Counted from the first letter of the stretch, positions 24,561 through 37,129 are shown. The stretch is DNA of 64,000 bases from Hydractinia symbiolongicarpus (GCF_029227915.1 NC_079876.1:22692001-22756000); one strand, 5' to 3'. Program-made: numbers and translations. Notes: generated by a model not told the origin, from the sequence alone.

Positions 24561-25809
24561 GTTGTACGTCGTGCACGGTCATTCAAAACCGCGATTTTAA
24601 GGAAAAAAAGTGTGCGCATGCGCCAAAAATTTTTTTTAAAAAAGCGCCTACGGCATAAGATTATGACGTCATCGATATTGACCTCACTCTCTATTATCTT
24701 GTTTTAGTTGCCCAATAAAAGAAAATTTAACATTTTTTTCTTTTAAAACTAAAGAAGGATGACCATAGACTACTATTTCGCCTTTGGTTGCTACCCGGGG
24801 CAGCCTAAACAGACGGCAAGGTCCACAAAAGCCCGGATGGCTAGTTCACAATTTACCAGTACAGGAGCACTCTTGTACAACATTCTGACGCAAGGTTTTG
24901 CCTAAAAATTACTTTTCCTGTTTGCATGTATCCCTTATCGAGCGTTCTATCGTATTAGGTAGTAGCTGCCACTTTTTTTACTACTAAAATTTTGAGCTTT
25001 TCTACACCATACATTTCACTTTCGTTTTCACAAAAAAAAAATGGTTGACAACTATTAGAAATGTAAAATAGACGCTAATAAACAAAGAACAACCGATATT
25101 ATACTACTAAAATTAAATTTTAAAAGGAAAAAAAAATAATTCATCTGATCTGTAACCTTAGCTAGCTCTAAGGTTGGTCTTGATTAGTTTTCTCTATCTA
25201 GAAGCCTGCTAAAACTAAACGTAAATGTGAGAAAGCTAGCTTCACTCAGACTCAGTGGACCCCAATGGAAATAATCCACTAATAATAGGTTTTTGTGATA
25301 TTCTGGGCTAGAAACACATCATTATTGTTGTTGTTGTTAGACTAGCAAATGATTGCAAATGAAAAAAATTTACAGTTATATAGCTATATATATGTTAAAC
25401 GAAAAAGCTAACCATTTACACAGACATTTCAGCCTAGACCATTCCCTAATTGTGAGATTTTTCACCACGAAAGTCAATCTGAATTATATAAAAATACTTT
25501 ACAAATTAGGCTATTACAAGTATTTTTTATTTCAATTCATAATCTGGATTTCACGAATATATTCTTATTTCAAACGCATCCAACAAAAAGTGGTAATCGA
25601 GCAAATCAGCAAGATCTTCTGTTTCATCATTGTTCCATCATTTTTTTAACCGCTTCTGTCAACAAATCTTCACATGCAAATCACGTTTGAATGACGCTTG
25701 AAATTGTGAATTATTGGGTCAAAATTACTTTAATGAAATCGTGCCAACATGTTTTGTATCATAGAACAATTTGGGACTGGTGCCCTAAAATGTGAAAAAA
25801 CAGAAAATA
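24561..25809. other. No gene seen
   Basis: 24,590-24,640 contains a GTGCGCATGCGCC block that recurs inverted near 28,075-28,095. The ORF at 25353-25649 is lysine/isoleucine rich and looks like chance in A+T-rich DNA. Confidence 0.4.
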
Positions 25810-25818
25810 CAATATAAG

Positions 25819-26320
25819 CTACCAGAATCACCCAGAACCACCCAAAACCACGAAAACGCATGCATGTCCAATGTGTGGCAATCGTTTTCAATATTTTATA
25901 ATTTAATAATTTAACAGACCAGCCGTCAACGTTCAATGGACCCCGGGTACAAACCTCGTACAGCCGACTTCCCGAAAACAAAAAGTTTCTATTTCAAGTC
26001 TCAATTATAAAATGTATTTTTTTGTACAAAAAAAGTTTCATAATTCCCAACTTCTTACTAAATGTCCTCCTTTTCAATTTCTTAATGTTGGCTTGGAAGG
26101 TCTTCTACCTAACAGGAGTCTTTCCCTTTAAAGTCTATGTTATACACGTTCGATACGGAGCCAATTATTAACGCACTATTTACACCAGCGTTTTTTCCTA
26201 GTTGTTTATATTTTTTTCAAGTGACTGTTCGTGTTAATTTGGTCTGGAATCAGTCAGAATGACCTAGGGGTCATTCTGACTGATTCCAGCTGGTTCTGGG
26301 TGATTCTAGGTTTGGAAAAC
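25819..26320. repeat. Putative non-autonomous relative of the 53.9-kb MULE (decamer motifs)
   Basis: 25,822-25,855 carries ACCCAGAACC/ACCCAAAACC-type 10-bp units and 26,285-26,312 carries the same units inverted. These match the arrays at both ends of the element at 53,910-59,715. Between them lies a large palindrome. The CTAAACTATGG tip was not seen, so the exact ends are uncertain. Confidence 0.45.
26244..26289. repeat. Perfect hairpin, 21-bp arms, 4-nt loop
   Basis: CTGGAATCAGTCAGAATGACC pairs without mismatch with its complement after the loop TAGG. Found within the decamer-flanked region, where the arm sequence itself resembles the GAATCAGCCAGAA decamer array. Confidence 0.9.
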
Positions 26321-26782
26321 AATGATTGAGCAGATGGCGGGGCCTACAAAAAGCTCTTATCTTTTAAAAAAACCTGAGGCTCTCATAAAAAAGCATGTAA
26401 AATGATAGCAAAGTGTGCATAAAAATGTACAGACATGTGAGTTAATGTTTAACATATTCCTGTGAAACCCCTGACTTTTTTCCGGCGAGATAAACATAAA
26501 TTTTTCATGATTTATCAGACACCACAAACTCGGCATAAGCCTCAATTATATAAGTCAAAAATTTTTTCCAGGGTACGAACAGATATGCTGTCCAAATAAA
26601 TGCACAGGAGCATCTCTGGTTTAGTGTTACTTGTTGTTTTGTTAATTATATACATATTATAGAAAAATATTATCGATTTCTTTTTGTATGAGATTTTTCA
26701 TTAACAAACAAACCTTCGCTATGAAAAATTATTTTTAGCAGAACTATTAATAAACCCTAACCCCTTTTGGGTGACTGTGAAA

Positions 26783-27549
26783 CAGTCAGGGTAAACACCT
26801 AATTAGACGACATGACCTAATTAGGCGAGTCATTTAGTTAGGCGACATGATGTAGTTTAATTACGCTAACCGTAGTTTAACTAGGCGAACGAAAACTTTC
26901 TGTTGTAAATACGTCGAAATCATTGCGTTTCGCACTACAATTTTTATGTGAATCAAATCGCAGACAATTTTGACCAATTATCGTGTTATTTGCATTGCGC
27001 ATTGGCAACTTATGGCCCAAACCTTGTGTGGCAATATTTGTTGTTTTAAATAATGGATTTCAGCCATTTACGCCACAGGAAAAGAAATATGGGGGATGAA
27101 AATGTGGTATTGTTTGACTAAGATTTTAACGTTGCTAAAACAGGATAAATAAAAAAGAAACGTTACAAAACAAATTGTTACCACATCCATCTTAAAAAAA
27201 AACAATTTTTTTTTTTGCGTTTTTTGTGAAAGAATATCTTCATTAAATTATTGCGTATTTTACTATCGTCACCTAAATAGGCGACATGTAATATTTCATT
27301 TTAACATAATTCTTACTTGCGCGAGCATATCAAGGCACGAGTGACAATTTTGGAATCATGGTTGCATACACTATCCATTCTGAACAAAGTGTTTTTGCTA
27401 TTTTTTCTTAGGAATGTGTGAAAAGCCATTGAATATTGCAATGTCTTAACTAGGTTACATATGGTCTAACTAGGCTACAATGAGTCGCGTAAATAGGTGG
27501 TATGCCCTAATTAGCCTACCGTCGCCTAATTAAGTGTTTACCCTGACTG
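26783..27549. mobile_element. Non-autonomous DNA element with subterminal AATTAGGCGAC-like repeats
   Basis: Inverted ends CAGTCAGGGTAAACACCTAA (left) and the near-complement ending CCCTGACTG at 27,549. Subterminal zones contain many variants of TAATTAGGCGAC/TAACTAGGC on both sides. Length 767 bp with no coding frame. AAA lies on both flanks and may be a target duplication. CAG...CTG ends occur in several superfamilies, so I leave it unclassified. Confidence 0.65.
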
Positions 27550-28163
27550 AAAAGTTAGGGGGTAGCCACAAGCAACATTTTTCACATCTAACACTGGTTT
27601 ATTGCTTACATTTATCTTATTGAGTGCGCAATTCTCATTTAAAATAATGATATTTACCGATTTATGAAGTCTCGGAAAGGTCATTTCCGAGGAGCAATTT
27701 CTTTCAGAAAAAAAGTGGCAGCCACAAACCACTGGTTTTTTTTGATAAAACAGGCTATCAGCTTTCAGGAAAAACATGTCTTAAAGCATGACTTTGCGTT
27801 GGAAAGCAAATATCTTCATTTTCCACCAACTTATAAAATTTTATAATCAAAACATTGCTATTCTTTCTGTCTCCTCCCAACAAAAGTGAAAGTGTTCGGG
27901 TAGTCGAATCTAGAGTTTTTGTATAGTCCAAGGCCTGCTCTACTAAAATAAAATCCTTTTAGGGGATGATCTCTACCGCAGAGGCTCAAAAAACATTTGT
28001 TTTTAAGGGAAATTAGAAGCACGTGCGATGGTGGCCATTATGAATCGCTTGCGGCAGAAAATTTGATAACAAATAATGGCGCATGCGCACACTTTTTTTC
28101 CTGCCGTAAATGACCGTGCGTGTGTCGGGACCACTTAGCCCGGTGCTAAATGAAGTAGTTGCC
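27550..28163. other. No gene seen
   Basis: Short ORFs on both strands only. 28,020-28,150 holds the CGCATGCGCAC block shared with 24.6 kb. Confidence 0.4.
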
Positions 28164-28225
28164 CTCGCGTGTAGCAAACGTGCTCCACAATTTCGCTTCG
28201 TTCGTGAAGCTCAATTGCTTCGCAA
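28164..28225 (+). repeat. GC-rich terminal motif of a dispersed repeat
   Basis: CCTCGCGTGTAGCAAACGTG followed by CTCCACAATTTCGCTTCG and GCTCAATTGCTTCGCAA. Same family as 9728-9788 and 31,573-31,641. Confidence 0.55.
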
Positions 28226-29659
28226 AAAACCTTTTTGGACAGCGAGGAAGAAGTACATGTAAAATCAAAGCAGGAGCGGTCTGGCAGCTACGTGACTATT
28301 ATTCCCAATTTGGTAACGGATATTCGTAGGATGATATCGGATTTAATAATTTGTTGGTAAGTGCTAATTTTTTGTAAAGACACTGCATACGTCCTCATTT
28401 ACGATGAAAACGTCCTCAACTAGGAATTAAAAAAAGGTTGCGAAGCATTCTCGCAAAATTTGTTCATCAAGAACCAGAGGCTGATACTCACAAGGGTAAT
28501 TTTTATTTTACCGAAATACCTCTGGTATATAGCTATTTTAGGAATTTTTAGAAAATGTGACAGGACTACGTGCTTTTTTTGTAAACAACTTATAGCTATA
28601 TAAGGACTGGACCCAAATATTTTTCCGATGAATAGGAACAAAACTGTTTTCACAACTAACAACTGGAGTCTGAATTTTGTTAGAAAATATGAACAAACCA
28701 GAATCTGAATTTCTTGCACTTCTTTTGAAACTACTGTAAAGTTTCATAGTGAGAACAAAGTAGGACTGAATTCGGAAGTTGTGTAGGCTTTAAAACAACG
28801 CAAGAACAAGTCAGCCGAAAACGGGTGCAGAAAATAATAAAACAAAATCTATCTTCTGGAAATTTTAATTGCGGGGTTTTAAACATTTCTGAAAAGCATT
28901 CTAACAATACAAAACATTTGAAATTAACTTCCATTTTTTTGTAAATAAAAAACGCGATTTTGAATCCAATCTTTTAACTCACAAAATAATAATGACAGCA
29001 TCATATATAGGATTTAATTTGTTTGTTTAATATGTCTCGCACATTAGATTACATTCTTGTCTATATACATTAAACTTCCAGCCTTCAGAGACGTAGCTAG
29101 ATGACCTTAGAAAAGCAAAAAAACTCGATAAAAACCCATAAAACGACAAAAATTATTTCAAAACATCATCCATGTTACAGGCAAAATCACACTGAAATTT
29201 TACAATTTACAATATATAATTGTTTTTATACATAGGAGTGCACACACAAGGCCTAGTTTCCTTTTTATAAATATCTGTTTGTCTGACTTATTGTAAACAA
29301 AAAAACGTGTTTTTATTATAAGAAACATGATCATAAGAAACACCAGGCTAATATAACAAGAAATTTTAACTGTAACTTTATAAAAAACAAATTAATAAAT
29401 CAACTGATTTTGGATGAAAAAATTTTCGCAATTCCTTTTAAAGTGAGTGGCGAATGCCATTCTTCTTATAAATTTTAAGTCTAGTGTGTTTATTATTGCA
29501 AAAAATAATAAATGAACTCTTCCCAAGGTTATTTTTTTATTTTGTTCCAAAAATTCGAAATTATAAAAATAACCCCTGCCACAATAAAAACTCAAGAAAT
29601 TTAGCATTTGACAATAATAATAATGCACCGCTAAAAGTTTTCCTGAGACTGAAATAATC
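28226..29659. other. No gene seen
   Basis: Contains the short TTGCGAAGCATTCTCGCAA motif near 28,437. Minus-strand ORFs of 67-99 codons show no recognisable similarity. Confidence 0.4.
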
Positions 29660-31240
29660 ACACGCATACTAATCTATACCATACTGAACAGAAAGTTACT
29701 AAAAACACAAAATTTGGTTAAGTCTATTATGTGGTTTACATTCTTAAATGGTCATTTAAGAGTAGTTTTTATGTATCATATCTTAGCTATACCACCTAAT
29801 TGTAAGCTCATAAAACACAATGGAAGAACATAGGGTAAGATGTGTAAAGAAAACGATGAAGCCCTAAATTTTTTTATCTTTTTAAATATTTTTATATATG
29901 CTCAAACTTAATCTCGCAAAAACAATAATTACATTAACAATCGCCACCATTATCGAACAAAAGTCCACTTGGTGATTCGTGACTTCACACGTTGTACATA
30001 GCTCACTTCTTAACAAATTTATTGTGAGGTTTAAGTGTTGCAGAATTTAACAACATGCGAAAGTAGGTCAGACATGTCAACTCACACACATTGAGCATGT
30101 GACACACGCATTTTCTTTACCTCACACGCCGAAAGAATATTATTAAAGTCACACGCATTTCTTTTAAAAAAGCGAGAACCTCTATTTCTGCAAATTCTTT
30201 TTTCATCTCGAGTCTCTGTATGATAAAGAAAATCGATTTTGTCTCTTCCATCTCAATTTCACCCTTTGTCTCACTCATCAAATCGATTTCACCCTTCGTC
30301 TCAGATCTTTTTCTATGTACACCAGTTACGAGTTTTCTCGTCCAGCTGTATTCAAAACTGGCGGGTTAAATAATTGTGCGAAAGTAACACCCAATTTGCT
30401 ATATTTCCCAAATAGTAAAATGGCGGTAAAGGTGTGCGGAAGTGCATTTTCCAACGACCTATAGTGTCTAATTTTCAAAATTTTCCCTATGGCGCCAACC
30501 TGGGTATAGTGCCTCCAGGAGATAGTAACAATAATAATTGTCACGCATTAGGATTTATAGAAAGTTGGCGTCTCTGGTAGGTAAACAAAATAAAAGTTCT
30601 ACGTAAAGGCACTGTTTGATAAAATAGTTCAGATTTAGAACATATATCAATAAAAAGACGCTAGTATCAACAGTACAAAAAAATTTTCCACAAATGAGCA
30701 AATATACCTTAAAGAATGAAAAGGTGTATTTTCTCGTTAGTTTTGGATTGGCGACTTAAATTTATTTCCACAATGCAACAAAAAAGAAGCAACAAAAAAA
30801 TTAGTATATATAATAAAATTTAAAAAGAAAGAGTTTTGTTTAATACTTGTGGATTTAATTTTCTTCTTCAGAGACTGTAGCTTGAGGTAGCTAGCTAATG
30901 ATTCGATTTAAGGATGACAGCAAAAAATATTTTCCATAGTGGCCTCAGGCACCAAAAAGTAAGTTAGTTAACTAGCTACATCAAATCAAGGAAAAAATGT
31001 GAAAAAACTTTTAAATCATCCATACCTTCGCAACTCACTTTTCTTCTGCTGCATGATAGGGATACAACAAACGTCAATTCAAGCTGATAATTTGGTACTT
31101 TAAAATCTTCTTTTTAATGCAGCCATAAATATAACACGTTTTTGCGCATTACAAACATTCAGATTAATATAGGTACAAGCTTTTCAACTTAAAATATGAG
31201 AAAAAGCATGCCAGCTAAGCCATTTATTATCAGGACTTCA
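29660..31240. repeat. Dispersed repeat, copy 2
   Basis: Relative of 7725-9780. In this copy the interval between the two matching halves (30,010-30,718) is different sequence, including CACACGCATTT-type and TTTCACCCTTYGTCTCA-type short repeats, whereas copy 1 has the nested elements. Confidence 0.6.
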
Positions 31241-31645
31241 TATAAACTATGCATTTGTGTTATCTCTGTAAAATACAAGATAATTCAAATTAGCTGATAG
31301 CCGTTTTCTGATTGCTTCAGTGTACTTCCCAGTCTTTCGCTTCCTGCAAACGGAAAATCGGGAGGGGGGGGGGCATTCGAAAGACGGGGGTAGGTGGGTA
31401 CAAAGCCAACTTGTTGGCATTTTAAGCTGACTTTTATTACAGCTGCTGGGTCCAAACTTATTTGTTCTAATAAAGAGAAATATAACCTGCTCTTTTGTGA
31501 AAAAATATCAGTCATATTTCCTTACTTGTATGATTTTTTTCTATCAAAATTTTGAGAATTTCAATAATTCTTTTGTTATACCTCGGCTGTAGCAAACGTG
31601 ATCTCCAATTTGCCTTTGCTCGCGAAGCTTAATTGCTTCGCAATA
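31205..31645. repeat. Dispersed repeat copy ending in GC-rich terminal motif
   Basis: 31,205-31,530 matches 24,170-24,500. At 31,573-31,641 it is followed by the CCTCG...GCTTCGCAATAA motif seen at 9.7 and 28.2 kb. Confidence 0.65.
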
Positions 31646-31659
31646 AAGTAAGAAAGTTG

Positions 31660-32170
31660 TGTTTTTTGGGGGGGGCGGGATGGGATTCAATATGGGCGAG
31701 TAAGGTTACCATAGCCCCTGGTTAACCCAAGCTATGTAAGGCGGACGTCACAAGTATCTGGTGTTAGAGTCATTTGAGCACAAAAAATAAGTCAGTCAAA
31801 CAGTCGGCGAATGATAACTCAAAAATTCGAAAAATTGTATCCAACCATTCAGCCTTCACCGGGCGCCATTACACCACCAATATTTAATGATAACTTGGGC
31901 ACCTTGTTTAAATAGAGTAATAGCTGTGGGGAGACAACAAGCATATAAATTTTTTTTGTCATTGTAGCTTTGCCGACTTATACAAACATTTCGATCAAAA
32001 AATAGGGTTGGTCGGGTAACTCTAACACCAAATATTTGTGACGTCCGCCTAAGGGAAATTGGAAAGATGACATACAGTGTGGGCCATTGGATGTTGCAAG
32101 GATTTTTTTGCTACAGCGTGGACCCTAATTCTGCGGGTCTGCGTAGCTGAAAATGAGCATTAAACAGTAC
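31660..32170 (+). repeat. SINE copy split by a nested MITE
   Basis: 31,660-31,739 plus 32,050-32,170 align with 38,627-38,810 (AATATGGGCGAGTAA, TTAACCC, GGGAAATTG, GTGTGGGCC, GGGTCTGCGTAGC, AAAATGAGCATTA). The tRNA-like head is degraded here. The insertion at 31,740-32,049 separates the halves precisely. Confidence 0.75.
31740..32049. mobile_element. 310-bp MITE with 31-bp inverted ends and TAA duplication
   Basis: Ends GGCGGACGTCACAAGTATCT and, inverted, GGCGGACGTCACAAATATTT, both followed by GGTGTTAGAGT. They are flanked by TAA at 31,737-31,739 and 32,050-32,052. The 3-bp TWA duplication points to PIF/Harbinger-type mobilisation, though the ends differ from the Harbinger at 3638. Non-coding. 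Confidence 0.88.
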
Positions 32171-32559
32171 GGCACTTTTCCCCGATCGGATGAGTGTCCC
32201 CCGATCAAAGGAGTTCGAAACTTCCAAATTAGTTGAGACTTACCCGGATCAGGTGAGTACTTTTTGTGAAAAAAATTGTCTTGAAAAAGGGCAAGCTTAT
32301 ATGAAGTCATGCGTGTATTTCGCGCCGATTTACCTTCAAAAAAATTCAGCGTGCCGTTAGGGTTAGGGTTAGAAATATGATACCCTATAGCTAGCTTGCC
32401 GTTAAAAAAAGAACACAAGTAAAATGCTAATAAAAGTTACAAATAGATTGGCCTGAGCAAGTAGAAGACACAAATTGTGTTATCATCAAACCCTGTTAAT
32501 AGTTGAGCTAATTACAGTTCGATTATTTTGTTAAAAATGTAAAAATGTCAAATCACACA
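32171..32559. other. No gene seen
   Basis: Includes a short TTAGGGTTAGGGTTAG run near 32,357, too short to call a telomeric array. Confidence 0.4.
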
Positions 32560-33172
32560 AAGACATAATGTACGCCCCCGGATTACGAATGCTAATATAA
32601 TGGCTGGCTAGGCAGGCTGTGATTGGCATTTTCTTCGAACTTTTGTGAATACAACATTGACTAGGCATGGCAAAAGAAAAAAGTCTTGACATTTATTTAG
32701 AAAAATGTTATTAAACTTGGGAATCCCAAAATTTAGTTTCCACAAAATTTTATTTCATTTGAGAACAATAACAACTTTGCCACCAGTGCTATTTGCATGT
32801 CGGGTGTGATGACGAATGATGTAAAAGCTGGTTGGCCCCGATTATGTATGTTTTATCTATAAGTGAGGGATAACGTACATAAGTGTTGCACATAATCTGG
32901 CCTGCCCCAATTATGTTCGTTCTATAAGTGCCAAATAATATTTTTGACTGTCGTACATAAGTGCCAAATAATATAAAAAGTGTCGTACGTAAGCTGGTCT
33001 GCCCCGATTATGTTCGTTCTATAAGTGCGAAATAATATTTTTTAACTGTCTTATACATCAGCCGGCCAATCCTGATTATGTTGCCCTAATTATATATTTT
33101 CTGCTCTGTTTATAAACAGGGCAAGCTGCCCTACATAATCCGGGCGGCGTTCATAATCCAGGCAGAACAGGA
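32560..33172. mobile_element. Second copy of the CGATTATG-array element
   Basis: Shares with 8400-9182 the GCTGTGATTGGCATTTTCTTCGAAC-like block, several GCCCCGATTATGTTCGTTC units and the right end (AATCCAGGCAGAACAG). The left tip is not preserved. Confidence 0.6.
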
Positions 33173-33543
33173 ACATACAATAAATGATTGCAATCACATA
33201 AGGGACTGCAGCGTAATCAAACTTGCTTGTAAATTCTTTTTCTGAGAGAATAATCACTATTTTTTAGCATGCATAATATACAAATTACGCTTTAGCCAAT
33301 CATATGCAAAAAATATGTACAGACACCACCAGACACACGTTCCAAGCTTATGCAGTGGGAAATACGACCAGTGATTGGCTGACAATGGAATCCACCAACT
33401 TACTCCTGCAGGGAATTTGTAAACTGAATCCTCGAGGCATAGGAAAAAATAAGTCCAGAAACAATAAAAACATTATTTTAAGTCATGCATGTTAAACCTA
33501 TATACTGATGGGTCAGAAGATGAATTAATCCATTTACCAATGT

Positions 33544-33852
33544 ATGGTGACACCAATTTTTACATATTGTAGTGTCCACCTATTGGCCCTTACCAATACA
33601 CTGTCGATAAAAATGGATGCACTATATCTTAGAGCTGAACACATTGTCAATAGAAACGAAACACATGTCCAGTCGATTATGAACGCTAACAAGAAACGTG
33701 CATGCCTGTTTGTGAAGTCGTGTCCCCATGGACAAGTCATGGACCAGTTCACAAATTATTTTGAAATACAAGATCATAGCAAAAACGCTAGAAACAACAA
33801 CAACAAAATTTCGTTCCTAGCATTAACACTGAGTATGGTAGAAAAACGTTAG
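33544..33852 (+). pseudogene. LINE C-terminal fragment (CR1/jockey-like ORF2)
   Basis: About 100 residues matching the region after the reverse transcriptase palm in non-LTR ORF2 proteins: PIFTYCSVHLLALTNT, KKRACLFVKSCPHG, NYFEIQDHSKNARNNNNKI. No palm, endonuclease or tail is present nearby, so it is a 5' and 3' truncated remnant. Confidence 0.6.
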
Positions 33853-35283
33853 TTTAATGGGTCAGTTGACATGTCATTTCTTTTCAAAGTTCTTGATCCT
33901 CTTGTACACAAGATTACTGATTTCAGTAGCATGAATGATATCTTCGACTACATCTTCCTGTAAATACAATTGACATGGGGGTGTCATGGTGCAGGAGCTA
34001 TTGATGTTGCACCCGGACATACTTTTTTTCTTTGTGATACACAAGATTGGTTGTGTTTGCATAGAAAAATCTTTGCAATGACTGCTCAGCTGTGGTGGGA
34101 TGCCAACTAGTGGGGAATGCATGTGGGGGATGGCTTTTAAAGTGGTTAGCCCAGAAAATCACAAGAACCCATAGTTACTGAAACAAAAAAAGAAACAAAA
34201 AAAAGATAAACCTTAGACTGCCTCAGCTCAATCAAAGTAACAATTTATAATCTGTAAAAATTGGAAGTCTTAAAAATATTTTTCCTATATATGTTAAGGG
34301 TGGCACTCAAGGACTGAAATATGCTAATATCAGCAGTAAAAATCTGAAAATCACAAAGCAGAACCACATTTTTCCGAAATTGCCCAGGATTCTTTGTCGT
34401 TGTCCATTGTATGGCTAGCACTGAAACTTGAAAGCAACGCAACTAAACTTCTTAGTTAAAAGCTGAGGAAGTGTGCTAGAGAATGTGACTGGCAACTTTT
34501 TAAAGCTCCGAGAATAGCTTAATCCAGTAACTCAGGAACTATGATAGTAAAAAACTTTTAGGTTTTATTTATCAAACTGAAGTCATAGGACTTTTACTGG
34601 TATAAAATGACACCAAAATGGACTCAGGGACTGATCGGTTTAAAATTATTTTATAATATGTTAGTAAAAATCTTTTTATGTGTTTTTGTTTTCCTGCAAA
34701 AGAAGTTGTTGCATAGATTCCATGACTAGAGGGTAAGAACGAAACATTTACACACTCTGTGGGAAAATCTAAAAATTTCTCAGAAAAAGAAATCTGAAAA
34801 ATTATAAATCACAAAATCGCAAAAGTTTACCTTGGAAAATATTTAATTTTAGATGAGGCGAAGTAATCCTCGTGAAAATTTTTCTGATGTTCTTTTATAA
34901 AGAAATATTCTGTATTTCCTATATCGGGTAACTTGATGAACAATGAATTTTCTCGCAGGTGTTCTCAAATATGTGTAGCTATAAGGCTAAAAACTGTGAT
35001 GTATTTTCGTCTCATGTTTTGACTTTTGACCCAGCTAAGATTCTCAGCCTTGTCCTTTCGTATTTAGTTTGGCTAGCTAGCCATAACGAAAAAGTTTAAT
35101 ATTCAAACTGGACCCATTTTACTTAGTATTAACTAAGAAGTTCTAGTTTAATCCTAATGGTCAAGGTTTTTCTCCTTTGTAAACTTTCTTGGTAGTATTT
35201 CTGTATAAGTACCAAAATTTATGTTAAACTTCTTGTGCATGTGAGTGTAATCAAAGTGCTCTGTACTGTCATTGGCCCACTCC
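33853..35283. other. No gene seen
   Basis: Short ORFs only, with no recognisable motif. Confidence 0.4.
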
Positions 35284-36477
35284 TTACGAATGACACCATG
35301 TAACAAAGAAACCGTGCTTTGCTATTTTCCACATACCAAGATTTGGTTGTGATAATATATCAGAATTAATTGTGTTTAAAGAAAGCAGACTTCCATTACA
35401 GGTCACTTCATCTGGAAGATTATTCCCCCCTTTGGCAGCTCTAAACACGAATGCTTTTTTACCAAATTCTGTGTTGACCAAGGGCAATGTGAATCTGTTT
35501 TCAGAAGCTCCTCTGGTTTGATGATTATAGCAGTTTTTTGCCAAAAGTAATTTTGAATGCATGTAATCAGGTGCAACCTAATCCATGGATTTGAAAACTA
35601 ACATTGCATCGTTTTTGATGAGTAAATTATTCAATGAATATTCACTCTCTTTCCTATGAGACGGACACATTTTAATCATTTTTCTAGTTTTCCCAACTTG
35701 GGGTGGCACAAGCTCATGCTGAGGAGCAGTAGTTAAAAAATGGCACTTAAAAAATTAATGCACTTGTGCTTAAATTAAAATGTTTTTGTTGTGAGGTGTT
35801 AAACAAGATGCAATAGTTCTAATTTTAAAATATTTAAGATTTTTCTATTTATGTCATTAATGTGGCCTTCCCATTGCATTCTTTGATCAAATATTACCCT
35901 AAGATATTAAACTTTTTCGCTCTTTTTTAAAGAAATGCCCATATAGTTGATAGTTTAATTCTTTTAATGTTTTTAAACTTGCTGTGGTTGCCAAAAAAAG
36001 TCAGTATTAATAGCCATTTTGTTATAATTTAGCGAGAGGTTGACTTGGGAAAGTTTTTACTCGACCTATAAGATAAGGGTTCAGTGTCCCAGTTTTTATG
36101 GAATGAAATAATTATTGTATCTAGATGGTGGCAGTTTGAATCGATGACACATTTTAAATCAACGATATACAAAAGAAAACCAGGGGCCTAATACAGATCA
36201 CTGCAGCATTCCATAGGTGTGTTCATGGAGCATATATCTAATATTGTGTCGTTTGCAGCTGCATTCAGCCCGTTAGGTAGGATTCGAGCATCTCTGATGC
36301 CAAAACACCATAATTTTTTAACAAAATTTTATAATTAACCAAGTCAAAAGCTTTTTTAAGGTCAATGAGCACAGCACAAACAACGTTTTGTTGATCGAGC
36401 TCAATAAGAATAAAATCAGAGACATCAAGACTACAGCAGTTTCTGTGGAAAAGAGTTTTCGAAATATTGTCTGTCAT
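35284..36477 (-). pseudogene. Degenerate LINE reverse transcriptase
   Basis: Read on the minus strand in broken frames: ISKTLFHRNCC, VLIDLKKAFDLVNYKILL (first catalytic Asp in IDLKKAFD) and ESYLTG at 36,477-36,265. Then come a SVLGP-like remnant near 36,200, SLNYNKMA near 36,030, VIFDQRMQWEGHI near 35,890, and YSLNNLLIKNDAMLVFK with TRGASENRFTLPLVNTEFGKKAFVFRAAKGGNNLPDEV down to 35,284. Order and spacing match jockey/CR1/L2-type ORF2. Many stops and shifts; inactive. Confidence 0.75.
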
Positions 36478-36746
36478 TTAGGAGGTTGTGTGCAGAAATA
36501 AATTAAGAAGTGTGCTCATGCAAGAGTTCTGATTCAGTGCCACTGCTGGTTGGAGTAAATTTGTTATTATTTTGAAAAGTGCCCTCTTGTGTGATATTTG
36601 TTGCATGTGCGGGAATATGGTAGGCATGATCCTCTTGCATGAGATCCTCCAAAAAAATTGAAGCTATTTATTATTTCTTTTACGGTTTTTGGGTGGATTG
36701 TCAGGTAGATCGCTTTTCGACATTGTCTTTGTTTGTTGTTTTGTGG

Positions 36747-37129
36747 CTTCTATCCTGAATTCCGAAAATCAAGTATTTTATCAAACGTGTATAAAATTCC
36801 GCAAATTTGTCATTTTCGTCCTAGCGGGCGGTGAGAAACGAAAAACGTAAGAATGTCAAATTTTCTTCGAGCTTTGAAATATTCATTAAACATTTTGAGG
36901 ATAAAGTCATAATTCATTTCTTCCGCTTCTGGGAACTCAAAAGTGTTGTATATGCCCTTGGCTGGCTGTCCTATGTAGTGGAGGAGGATAGAAGATTTTA
37001 TTAAGTCATTCTTACAATCCGATTAAGTGGCTTGTAGGAAGATTTTGAAGTTATTTCTGCAAACTTTCCACGTTTCTACCAAGTTCAAAAATTGAGATTT
37101 ATGGGCTTCAGAGGCTTGAGGCATTCCAT
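36747..37129 (-). pseudogene. Ty3/gypsy-like Gag fragment
   Basis: Minus-strand frames give MECLKPLKPINLNF, then LVETWKVCRNNFKIFLQAT, then IKSSILLHYIGQPAKGIYNT and FEFPEAEEMNYDFILKMFNEYF, and finally DKFAEFYTRLIKYLIFGIQD. This order (start, W..F..FLxAT, LL..IG..A..IY.TF, F..YF..R) is that of gypsy-type Gag proteins. At least three stops or shifts. No pol was seen next to it. Confidence 0.5.

Noticed and set aside
32355-32372. TTAGGGTTAGGG telomere-like run
   Set aside because: Only about two and a half units; too short to be meaningful.
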